Shown: one piece after another, positions 28,175 through 36,413 of the stretch
Layout of the letters: each line of letters begins with the position of its first letter
Position numbering within the stretch: the stretch's first letter is position 1
Source of the DNA: an uncultured Flavobacteriales bacterium
Lineage (GTDB): Bacteria; Bacteroidota; Bacteroidia; Flavobacteriales_D; Crocinitomicaceae
Reading direction: 5' to 3'
Assembly (NCBI GenBank): GCA_903939755.1
Contig: CAJAII010000077.1
Coordinates: forward strand, 186,001-250,000
Length of the DNA: 64,000 nt
Notes under the pieces: generated by a model
Seen by the model: only the letters and a program-made list of their open reading frames with translations
What the model was told of the DNA's origin: nothing
Database searches by the model: none
Made by a program: the position numbers and the translations under genes

Positions 28175-29877
28175 TCCACTCGAATTACTTCCACAACATC
28201 TCCCACTTTCTGTATTTTTAACCTTCCTATTTTAACGAGATTTTTAGTGGTTGCATCCCAAGCTTTGTTGCTCATTTCCACTTTCGCGCGTAAATCAACG
28301 ATATTAATGGGGCTCTCCTGCTCCAAAATAGCACAAACTTGTTTTTCAGATTCCGACAATTGCTCCTGATGAGACGAAGTTTCAACCCTCATTTGAGGAA
28401 AAAACAGCACCTCTTGAATGGAAGGGTTATTCGTAAGCAACATCACAAATCTATCAATTCCAATACCCATACCAGAGGTTGGAGGCATTCCGTACTCTAA
28501 AGCCCTTAGAAAGTCTTGGTCAATAAACATGGCTTCGTCGTCTCCTTTTTCAGAAAGGGTCATTTGCTCTTCGAATCGCCCACGTTGGTCAATCGGGTCA
28601 TTTAATTCAGAATACGCGTTTGCGATCTCTTTTCCGTTGATCATTAATTCGAATCGCTCCGTTAGTTCTGGATTATCTCTGTGTTTTTTACACAGCGGTG
28701 ACATTTCAATTGGATAATCAGTAATAAAGACAGGTTGTATATAATTCGCCTCACATTTTTCTCCGAACAACTCATCAATTAACTTACCTTTTCCCATTGA
28801 ATTGTCCGTGCTAATTCCATTTTTTGCACATGCTTCTCGCAATTCGTCTTCATTTTTTCCATAGATATCAAAGCCTGTAAACTCAATGATTGCATCGCGC
28901 ATTGTAATTCTCTTAAAAGGGGCTTTAAGTGATATTTTATTTTGCCCGACCATAATTTCTGTGGTACCACAAACATCTAACGCAACACGCTCAATCATCC
29001 TTTCGGTAAAGTCCATCATCCAGTTATAGTCTTTGTAGGCCACATAAATTTCTAACATGGTAAATTCCGTATTGTGAGTCCTGTCTAAGCCCTCATTTCG
29101 AAAATCTTTCGCGAACTCAAAAACACCATCGAATCCTCCCACAATAAGTCTTTTCAAATAGAGTTCGTTAGCAATTCGCAAATAAAGCGGCATGTCTAAA
29201 GCATTGTGATGCGTAATAAATGGACGTGCGGCAGCACCTCCAGGAATTGGTTGAAGTATTGGGGTTTCCACCTCCAAATAATTGAATTCCTCAAAAAACC
29301 GACGCATAGACGTGATGGCCTTTGACCTTTTAATAAACGTTTCTTTTACATGCGGATTTACTAATAAATCAACATAACGTTGGCGATATCTAAGTTCTGG
29401 ATCTGTAAATGCATCGTGTAATCTTCCCTCTGCATCCGTTTTTGGAAATGGAAGTGGTTTTAGGGATTTGCTTAAAAGAACCAATTCTTTTACGTGTACA
29501 CTTTCTTCGCCAACCTGCGTGGTAAACAACACCCCTTTAACGCCTATAATGTCGCCTAAATCTAAATATCGCTTAAACAAATCATTGTAAAGTGATTTGT
29601 CTTCATTTGGACACAATTCGTCTCTATTGATATACAACTGTATTCTACCACTAGCGTCTTGGAGTTCAACAAAGGATGCTTTTCCCATAATTCGCTGGCT
29701 CATCATTCTTCCAGCCAAGCAAACCGTCTTACCCTCCTCAAAGTTTTCCTTAATTTCAGACGCGTAAATAGAAATCGGGTACGTGTCTGCTGGAAAAGGA
29801 TTGATCCCCATTTCAATGATTTTCGTTAGCGATTCCCGTCGTTGTAATTCTTGTTCGGAAAGATGTTGATTACTCAT
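28171..29877 (-). CDS. lysS: Lysine--tRNA ligase (class II)
   Basis: 568 aa. The N-terminal OB-fold binds the anticodon (VCLAGRMMSQRIMGKASFVELQDASG, about residues 52-80). Class II motif 2 is FRNEGLDRTHNTEFTMLE and motif 3 is GMGIGIDRFVMLLTN. The canonical enzyme ends after VLFFPQMR; here about 65 more residues follow (EQLSESEKQVCAILEQ onward), resembling a small winged-helix, as in other Bacteroidota LysRS. It is 24 nt downstream of mgtE and probably co-transcribed with it. Confidence 0.95.
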   Translation of the reverse strand: MSNQHLSEQELQRRESLTKIIEMGINPFPADTYPISIYASEIKENFEEGKTVCLAGRMMSQRIMGKASFVELQDASGRIQLYINRDELCPNEDKSLYNDLFKRYLDLGDIIGVKGVLFTTQVGEESVHVKELVLLSKSLKPLPFPKTDAEGRLHDAFTDPELRYRQRYVDLLVNPHVKETFIKRSKAITSMRRFFEEFNYLEVETPILQPIPGGAAARPFITHHNALDMPLYLRIANELYLKRLIVGGFDGVFEFAKDFRNEGLDRTHNTEFTMLEIYVAYKDYNWMMDFTERMIERVALDVCGTTEIMVGQNKISLKAPFKRITMRDAIIEFTGFDIYGKNEDELREACAKNGISTDNSMGKGKLIDELFGEKCEANYIQPVFITDYPIEMSPLCKKHRDNPELTERFELMINGKEIANAYSELNDPIDQRGRFEEQMTLSEKGDDEAMFIDQDFLRALEYGMPPTSGMGIGIDRFVMLLTNNPSIQEVLFFPQMRVETSSHQEQLSESEKQVCAILEQESPINIVDLRAKVEMSNKAWDATTKNLVKIGRLKIQKVGDVVEVIRVD

Positions 29878-29901
29878 AGTGTTAAAAATATTTTTTGGGA
29901 A

Positions 29902-31251
29902 TTAAATCCCATAAATTAGCATGCCAATTGTAAAGTAAATAAATAACCCAACTACATCATTTAAGGTGGTAATAAATGGTCCTGTGGCAATAGCAGGATC
30001 GATTTTATATTTGTGTAAAACCAGCGGGATAATTGTCCCGATTGTGGAAGCGAATACTATTACGGTTAATAAAGAAATACTTACCACCATTCCTAGTTTT
30101 GTATCTCCAAACACAAGGGCGAAACAGAACAAAATTGTAGAAAGCAATAAACCATTCAATAAACCGATTAGCGCTTCTTTTAAAATTCTCCTAACAGCGC
30201 CGTCTAATAGTTTATTCCCTCGTGCTAAAGACTGAACAACAATCGCTGATGCTTGCACGCCAACATTTCCTCCCATCGCTGTAATTAGGGGAATAAAAAA
30301 GGCTAGCACTGGCATTTTTGTTATTCCCCCTTCGAATCCAGAAAGCACCTGTGCTCCAAATCCCCCACCAATTAATCCGATTATTAGCCACGGCAAACGT
30401 CGCCCAGAAACCTTCCAAATACTTGCGTCTTTTTCCAGCGGCTCGGAGATACCTGTTGCAAATTGGAAATCGCTATCCGCCCCCTCTTTTATATAATCTA
30501 CCACATCATCTAGCGTAATCCTTCCCACGAGTTTTTTTTGATAATCGACAACGGGGACAGAAACCAAGTCATACTTTTCCATGACATCTGCTACTTCTTC
30601 AACCGTATCACTCGTTTTTACGAAAATTATATTTTTAAATTGATAGAGGTCTTCAATGGTAGCAGTTGGGCCGGCAAACAATATTCTTTTTAAAGACAGC
30701 ACGCCAACCAATTGATCCGTGGCATTAACTACAAAGATGTTATATACTTTTTCAACATCCTCCGCTTGTTTTCTTAGTTCAATGAGTGCTCTTTTAACCG
30801 GCCAATCAACCTGTGCTTGAAAAAACTCTTTCTGCATTAAACCACCCGCCGTGTTTTCGTCATAATTCAACAAATCAACGATGTCTTCCGCGGCCTCATC
30901 CTCCATCTGAGAGATAACCTCTTGAATTTGGGCTTTTGACAATTCCCCAAGGATGTCAGCGGCGTCATCTGAATCAAGCTTTTCTAATTGACCGGCTATT
31001 TCTTTGGTTGATAATGATGCGATAAAACGGTCTCTGACCTCTTCGTCAAGCTCCATTAAAATATCCGCCTGCGTATCTTCGTCAACTAAAAAATAAATGT
31101 ATTTAGCCTCATCATTCGATAGTTTATCTATAATTTCGGCAACATCGGCATAGTGTAATTCCAGGACATTACTCGTTAACCAAGACTCATCTTTTGTTTC
31201 GATCTTATTGCGAACAATTCCCAGAAAGTCTTTTGTTAGTTCAAAGCGCAT
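29902..31251 (-). CDS. mgtE: MgtE family magnesium transporter
   Basis: 449 aa. Cytosolic N domain (about 1-130), CBS pair (about 135-255, with DLVSVPVVDYQKKLVGRITLDDVVDYI) that senses Mg2+, a connecting helix, then five transmembrane helices. The pore motifs FFIPLITAMGGNVGVQASAI and DPAIATGPFITTLNDVVGL are present, the second holding the conserved Mg2+-selective Asp. It imports Mg2+ across the inner membrane. A TACCTTTG element lies 18 nt before the ATG. Confidence 0.95.
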   Translation of the reverse strand: MRFELTKDFLGIVRNKIETKDESWLTSNVLELHYADVAEIIDKLSNDEAKYIYFLVDEDTQADILMELDEEVRDRFIASLSTKEIAGQLEKLDSDDAADILGELSKAQIQEVISQMEDEAAEDIVDLLNYDENTAGGLMQKEFFQAQVDWPVKRALIELRKQAEDVEKVYNIFVVNATDQLVGVLSLKRILFAGPTATIEDLYQFKNIIFVKTSDTVEEVADVMEKYDLVSVPVVDYQKKLVGRITLDDVVDYIKEGADSDFQFATGISEPLEKDASIWKVSGRRLPWLIIGLIGGGFGAQVLSGFEGGITKMPVLAFFIPLITAMGGNVGVQASAIVVQSLARGNKLLDGAVRRILKEALIGLLNGLLLSTILFCFALVFGDTKLGMVVSISLLTVIVFASTIGTIIPLVLHKYKIDPAIATGPFITTLNDVVGLFIYFTIGMLIYGI

Positions 31252-31269
31252 CTATCCTTGATATTTTTG

Positions 31270-31277
31270 CAAAGGTA
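31270..31277 (-). promoter_or_regulatory. Putative -7 element of the mgtE-lysS transcript
   Basis: Minus-strand TACCTTTG matches TAnnTTTG 18 nt upstream of the mgtE ATG, giving a leader of about 12-14 nt. No good -33 TTTG was seen. Confidence 0.5.
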
Positions 31278-31319
31278 TGGAAAGTGTTTTTGAAATGAAA
31301 GGCGGGCGAGTTTTAAAGA

Positions 31320-32327
31320 TTAATCATGACAAAGCCCTTGCACAATATGAAATAGATCATGTGCCTCTTTTATCTTTTTTATTAAAACAGCATCCTTCGC
31401 CTCTTTTTCCACCAACTCATTGACTTCCTCACATTTGTTTTCTAAATTTTGAAGTCCCTCAAGAATTAATTTCGAGTCAAGCGACTTCGGTGGACGAGAT
31501 TCTTTTAGTAAAATTGCCTTGGCCAATAATTCGCCGCTTCTATTTCTGAGAGGGATTAAATCTCCGCTTTCTGATGGGTGAAATGTTTGTGCCATTGTCC
31601 GATGAAAATCCTTCATGGCAGGCCAATTGTCTTTCTCTATTTCTAGTAACAAAGAATCATTGATGGCTGAAGCATATTTTTTTGAAACCACCCCCCAGTC
31701 AATTAACGACCAAGCCGCAGAGAGATAATCCATTCGTTTATTTTGATAATTTAAATAATAAGCGTGTTCCCAAACATCAATCGCAATAATAGGAATTCCC
31801 CTGTCTTTTGTAACATCCATAATTGGATTGTCTTGATTTGGAGTACTTGTCACCATTAGTTTTTTTTCTGGCGAAACAATTAACCAAGCCCACCCAGAAC
31901 CAAATCTTGCTATAGCCGCAGCGGAGATTGCTTTTTTTAGGCTGTCCATCGAACCGAAGTCCCTGTTAATCGCAGCGGATAATTCATCTGAGATTAACCC
32001 CTGAGATGCGGGAGGCGCCATGATTTCCCAAAACATGGTGTGATTATAATGTCCACCTGCATTGTTTCTTACTGCGTCAGAACGAAAACTAACGTAAAAC
32101 ATTAAATCGAGAAGAGACTGGCCCTCCATCTTCGTTCCTTTAACCGCCGTGTTAAGATTATTCACATAGGCTTGATGGTGTTTTTTGTGGTGAATCTCCA
32201 TCGTTAAAACATCTATTTGAGGAGCGTAATCTCCATAAGCATAAGGTAAATTTGGCAGGGAAAATGATTGAGAAAAACTTGTGTTTATCATCAAAAGTAA
32301 AATCAAACAAAATAGAGTTGTTTTCAT
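31320..32327 (-). CDS. Exported Fe/Mn superoxide dismutase with C-terminal extension
   Basis: 335 aa, against about 200 for the usual enzyme. A signal peptide (LFCLILLLMINTSFSQ) predicts export. Residues about 20-205 form the Fe/Mn-SOD with ligands in MEIHHKKHHQAYV, HYNHTMFWE and IAIDVWEHAYYLNYQ. Then about 125 extra helical residues follow, rich in histidines (FHRTMAQTFHP and AHDLFHIVQGLCH) and without similarity to SODs. This part may bind metal or heme, or belong to an uncharacterised four-helix family. Metal choice (Fe or Mn) cannot be settled by eye. Confidence 0.87.
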   Translation of the reverse strand: MKTTLFCLILLLMINTSFSQSFSLPNLPYAYGDYAPQIDVLTMEIHHKKHHQAYVNNLNTAVKGTKMEGQSLLDLMFYVSFRSDAVRNNAGGHYNHTMFWEIMAPPASQGLISDELSAAINRDFGSMDSLKKAISAAAIARFGSGWAWLIVSPEKKLMVTSTPNQDNPIMDVTKDRGIPIIAIDVWEHAYYLNYQNKRMDYLSAAWSLIDWGVVSKKYASAINDSLLLEIEKDNWPAMKDFHRTMAQTFHPSESGDLIPLRNRSGELLAKAILLKESRPPKSLDSKLILEGLQNLENKCEEVNELVEKEAKDAVLIKKIKEAHDLFHIVQGLCHD

Positions 32328-32453
32328 AAGGAGGTGTTTCGGCTAAAATTACTGAAGATCGAGGAATAATATATCATTGACCATAACATATTCTTGACTA
32401 AGACAAGAATATTGTGTTATTCTTGTTATTTTTGGGCTCCTAATTCCGTAGAA

Positions 32454-35400
32454 ATGCCTGAGAAGTATAAAGAATATACTGGATTAAATTTGCCAATAAT
32501 TACTACTGAAATCTTAAAAGATTGGGATGATAAGTTAATCTTTGAATTATCCGTTTCTAGGCGAGAAGAATGTCCTCCTTTTGTTTTTTATGAGGGGCCT
32601 CCCTCAGCGAATGGTTTGCCTGGCATCCATCATGTTATGGGAAGGGCAATAAAAGATATTTTTTGCAGATACAAAACCCTTAAAGGATTCCAAGTAAAAA
32701 GAAAAGCGGGTTGGGATACACACGGCCTTCCGGTTGAACTTGGTGTTGAAAAAGAACTTGGAATAACAAAAGAAGATATTGGCAAGACAATTAGCGTGGA
32801 TGATTATAACCAAGCTTGTAAAAATGCCGTGATGCGTTATACCGATATTTGGAATGACCTAACCACTAAAATGGGCTATTGGGTGGACAAAGAAAACCCA
32901 TATGTTACCTACGAGACAAAATACATGGAATCGGTTTGGTGGCTCATCGGCGAACTATACAGGAAAGATTTAATGTACAAAGGCTATACAATACAGCCGT
33001 ATTCCCCCAAAGCAGGAACGGGACTTTCTTCGCACGAATTAAATCAGCCGGGTTGTTACAAAGATGTTAAAGACACCTCTGTTGTAGCTATGTTCAGGGT
33101 AAGGAGAGATCAGAAAAATGTGTTTGACTCATATGTAAAGGCGAATGAAGAGTTGTTTATGTTAGCCTGGACAACTACACCTTGGACATTACCCTCTAAT
33201 ACGGCACTTGCTGTTGGTGAGAACATCGCGTATTGCCTTGTTTCATCTTTCAATCAGTATACATTTAAACCCATTTTAGTTGTACTTGCTAAAAATTTGG
33301 TTCCTTATCAGTTCGGGAAGGGGTTTCACCCTGTTGAAGACCATAACGAATTTGCTACCTATACACCTGGAGACAAATCAATCCCTTATTTAATTCTAGG
33401 AAATTGTTTGGGGAAGGAATTGGTTGGTATTCAATACGAACAACTTTTGCCTTATTGTTTGCCTGCTGAAAATCCAGGAAATGCTTTTCAGGTAATCGCG
33501 GGTGATTTTGTTACTACAGAAGATGGTACAGGCGTTGTGCATTTAGCACCCACCTTTGGAGCCGACGATGCTCGAGTCGCAGCAGCCGCTAAAATACCCG
33601 CGATGCTCGTACGTGATGAACACCAAAACCTGGTTCCATTAGTAGATTTACGTGGGAAATTTCGTCCAGAAGTCACTGATTTTGCTGGAATGTATGTGAA
33701 AAATGAGTTTTACGAAGAAGCAGAAATGCCGGAACGCTCTGTTGACGTTCAAATTGCGATTAAGTTAAAAGAAGAAAACAAGGCCTTTAAAGTTGAAAAG
33801 TATGAACATAGTTATCCGCATTGTTGGCGGACAGACAAGCCAATTCTATATTATCCATTAGACTCATGGTTTATTCGAGTTAGTGGACAAAAAGAGAAAA
33901 TGGTTGCTTTAAATAATACCATCAACTGGAACCCAACAAGTACGGGACAAGGTCGCTTCGGAAAATGGTTGGAAAATGCAAATGATTGGAACCTGTCTCG
34001 TTCGCGATACTGGGGGATTCCTATCCCAATATGGGCTACGGAGGACGGTAAAGAAAGGCGCTGCATCTCTTCTCTTGCTGAATTAAAAAAGGCTTGTCAA
34101 GATGCCGTAGAGGCTGGTGTAATGGAAAGTAATCCCCTGGAATCTTTCCGGGAAAATGATATGTCTAAGGAAAATTATTCGCAAATAGATATACACAAGC
34201 ACCACGTCGATAAAATAATTTTAGTTTCGAAGGATGGTGCAATCATGAAACGCGAGTTAGACCTTATTGATGTTTGGTTCGATTCGGGTGCCATGCCTTA
34301 TGCACAATGGCATTACCCTTTTGAAAATAAATCATTCATTGATGATAACAAGGCTTTTCCCGCTGATTTTATCGCGGAGGGTGTAGACCAAACCCGTGGG
34401 TGGTTTTATACCTTACATGCCATATCAACGCTTGTATTTGGAAGCGTGGCCTACAAAAATGTTTTGTCTAATGGACTTGTTTTAGATAAAAATGGACTTA
34501 AAATGTCTAAGCGACTTGGTAACGGCATTGATCCATTTGCTACGCTAGAAAAATATGGTCCCGACGCAACGAGGTGGTATATGATTACCAATGCACAGCC
34601 TTGGGATAATCTTAAATTTGATGTGGATGGGATTGTTGAAGTTCAACGTAAGTTTTTCGGAACACTTTATAATACCTATTCCTTTTTTGCCTTATACGCT
34701 AATATTGATGGCTTCCGATACGAAGAAAAAGAAATTGAACTGGAGAAACGTCCAGAAATAGATCGGTGGATTATCTCTAAACTCAATAGTTTAATTTTAG
34801 AGGTGGATGCCGCTTTCGATTCTTATGAGCCTACAAAGGCAGGGCGATTAATACAAGACTTTGTGTCTGACCAACTGTCTAATTGGTATGTAAGGCTATG
34901 CAGGAGACGCTTTTGGAAAAGTGATGATGCAATTGACAAGCTTTCCGCTTATCAAACGCTCTACACTTGCCTAGAGCAAATAGCCATCCTTGCATCCCCA
35001 ATTGCGCCATTTTTTATGGATCGCTTATTTATGGATTTAACTAACATCACTCATAAAAAGGATGTTAGTTCAGTCCATCTCTGTGATTTCCCAATAATTA
35101 ATAAAAAGGAAATTGATTCGGCACTTGAAGGCAGGATGTTAATTGCTCAGCGACTCTCGTCCTTGGTACTCGGACTACGAAAAAAAGAAAAAATAAGAGT
35201 AAGACAGCCCTTAGCTCGGATTTTGGTGCCCGCATTAAGCGATGAATTTTCACAAAGTGTTACGGAAATCCAAGATTTGATTCTGTCAGAAGTAAATGTA
35301 AAATCCCTGTCCTTAATAAAGGATGACGGAACAATGTTAGTTAAAAACATCCGCCCTAATTTTAAATCCATTGGGAAGAAGTTTGGCGCACAGATGAAGG

Positions 35401-35870
35401 GTATTTCGGCAGAAATTGCTGCTTTTAATCAAGATCAAATTCGGCAAGTTGAGCAAGATAAATTGTGGAAAAAAGAAATTGACGGTGTGCTTGTTACCTT
35501 AGAATTAGAGGACTTTGAAATAACCGCGAAAGACATTCCGGGACTTTTGGTTGCTAGCGATGGGGAATTAACCGTTGCATTGGACATTACCATTACAGAA
35601 GAACTTCACGAAGAGGGGGTTGCAAGAGAATTCGTAAATCGAATCCAATCATTAAGAAAAGAGAAGGACTTTGATGTAACCGATAGAATTAGTGTTCAAT
35701 ATTCCTCCAGTGAATTCATCGAAGCGGCGCTGGAAAAGAACAAGGTTTATATTTGTGCGGAGGTGCTTGCAGATGCATTAACGTCCGTAAAAATGTTTTC
35801 TAATTCTACTAAAATTGATGTTGAAAATGAGGGGGATACAGAAATTTATCTAACGTTAATTTCAAAATAA
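32454..35870 (+). CDS. ileS: Isoleucine--tRNA ligase, type 2, with altered HIGH motif (GIHH)
   Basis: 1138 aa; start at ATG 32454 (MPEKYKEYTGL), since the upstream frame contains the promoter-like sequence TATTTTTG. Domains: Rossmann fold with PPSANGLPGIHH (residues 57-60 in place of HxGH), inserted editing domain with TTPWTLPSNTA and GTGVVHLAPTFGADD, the KMSKR loop (residues 683-687, KMSKRLGN), anticodon-binding helices and a long C-terminal part. Length and the GLP-x-x-H-H type signature fit the IleRS2 (eukaryote-like) class. The editing site looks intact. It is followed 10 nt later by a biotin-carrier gene. Confidence 0.95.
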   Translation: MPEKYKEYTGLNLPIITTEILKDWDDKLIFELSVSRREECPPFVFYEGPPSANGLPGIHHVMGRAIKDIFCRYKTLKGFQVKRKAGWDTHGLPVELGVEKELGITKEDIGKTISVDDYNQACKNAVMRYTDIWNDLTTKMGYWVDKENPYVTYETKYMESVWWLIGELYRKDLMYKGYTIQPYSPKAGTGLSSHELNQPGCYKDVKDTSVVAMFRVRRDQKNVFDSYVKANEELFMLAWTTTPWTLPSNTALAVGENIAYCLVSSFNQYTFKPILVVLAKNLVPYQFGKGFHPVEDHNEFATYTPGDKSIPYLILGNCLGKELVGIQYEQLLPYCLPAENPGNAFQVIAGDFVTTEDGTGVVHLAPTFGADDARVAAAAKIPAMLVRDEHQNLVPLVDLRGKFRPEVTDFAGMYVKNEFYEEAEMPERSVDVQIAIKLKEENKAFKVEKYEHSYPHCWRTDKPILYYPLDSWFIRVSGQKEKMVALNNTINWNPTSTGQGRFGKWLENANDWNLSRSRYWGIPIPIWATEDGKERRCISSLAELKKACQDAVEAGVMESNPLESFRENDMSKENYSQIDIHKHHVDKIILVSKDGAIMKRELDLIDVWFDSGAMPYAQWHYPFENKSFIDDNKAFPADFIAEGVDQTRGWFYTLHAISTLVFGSVAYKNVLSNGLVLDKNGLKMSKRLGNGIDPFATLEKYGPDATRWYMITNAQPWDNLKFDVDGIVEVQRKFFGTLYNTYSFFALYANIDGFRYEEKEIELEKRPEIDRWIISKLNSLILEVDAAFDSYEPTKAGRLIQDFVSDQLSNWYVRLCRRRFWKSDDAIDKLSAYQTLYTCLEQIAILASPIAPFFMDRLFMDLTNITHKKDVSSVHLCDFPIINKKEIDSALEGRMLIAQRLSSLVLGLRKKEKIRVRQPLARILVPALSDEFSQSVTEIQDLILSEVNVKSLSLIKDDGTMLVKNIRPNFKSIGKKFGAQMKGISAEIAAFNQDQIRQVEQDKLWKKEIDGVLVTLELEDFEITAKDIPGLLVASDGELTVALDITITEELHEEGVAREFVNRIQSLRKEKDFDVTDRISVQYSSSEFIEAALEKNKVYICAEVLADALTSVKMFSNSTKIDVENEGDTEIYLTLISK

Positions 35871-35880
35871 AAAAGGATTT

Positions 35881-36348
35881 ATGAAAAATAACAATTGGTA
35901 TTTTGACAATGAACCTATACAAAAGACAGATGGCGCCTTCGTGAAATGGCACAATCACAAGTTTTTTGATTTGGTTTTTCAAGGAAAGGTTTTCCATGGA
36001 GAAATTCAAGAAGAAAAATCAGAAGAGCGAAAGCTCGTAATAAAAATAAACCACCGTGTTTTTCATGTTCGTAAAAAGCATGAGTTAGATGATTTAATTT
36101 CCGCGTTGGGACTTGATAAGCCTAAAATAAAAAAAATAAAAGAATTTAAATCTCCCATGCCCGGACGAGTTATATCTATTAGCGTTAAAGAAGGACAAGA
36201 GGTTATAGGGGGAGATTCACTCTTATCTTTGGAGGCGATGAAAATGGAAAATGCACTTAAAGCCGACGGAACGGGAATCGTTAAACACATCTTGGTTTCA
36301 GAAGGTGCGATTGTAGAAAAAGGAAGTGTATTAATCGAATTTGAATGA
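35881..36348 (+). CDS. Biotin carboxyl carrier domain protein (acyl-CoA carboxylase type)
   Basis: 155 aa. The C-terminal 70 residues are a biotinyl domain: PMPGRVISISVKEGQEV and the biotinylation motif LEAMKMENAL (Lys of EAMKM). The N-terminal 80 residues have no Pro/Ala linker, which sets it apart from accB in this window. EAMKMEN carriers usually serve propionyl-, methylcrotonyl- or related acyl-CoA carboxylases, or oxaloacetate decarboxylase. No partner carboxylase is adjacent. It lies 10 nt after ileS, so both are probably on one transcript. Confidence 0.88.
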   Translation: MKNNNWYFDNEPIQKTDGAFVKWHNHKFFDLVFQGKVFHGEIQEEKSEERKLVIKINHRVFHVRKKHELDDLISALGLDKPKIKKIKEFKSPMPGRVISISVKEGQEVIGGDSLLSLEAMKMENALKADGTGIVKHILVSEGAIVEKGSVLIEFE

Positions 36349-36413
36349 CCTACTAGGCATTAACATTCCAGTAACATTAAACCCCTAACTTACCACACAA
36401 TTTTGTTCAACAA

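Noticed and set aside
32328-32336. AAGGAGGTG next to the superoxide dismutase start
   Set aside because: It looks like a Shine-Dalgarno site but lies on the plus strand, antisense to the SOD gene, and no plus-strand start codon follows at a suitable distance.
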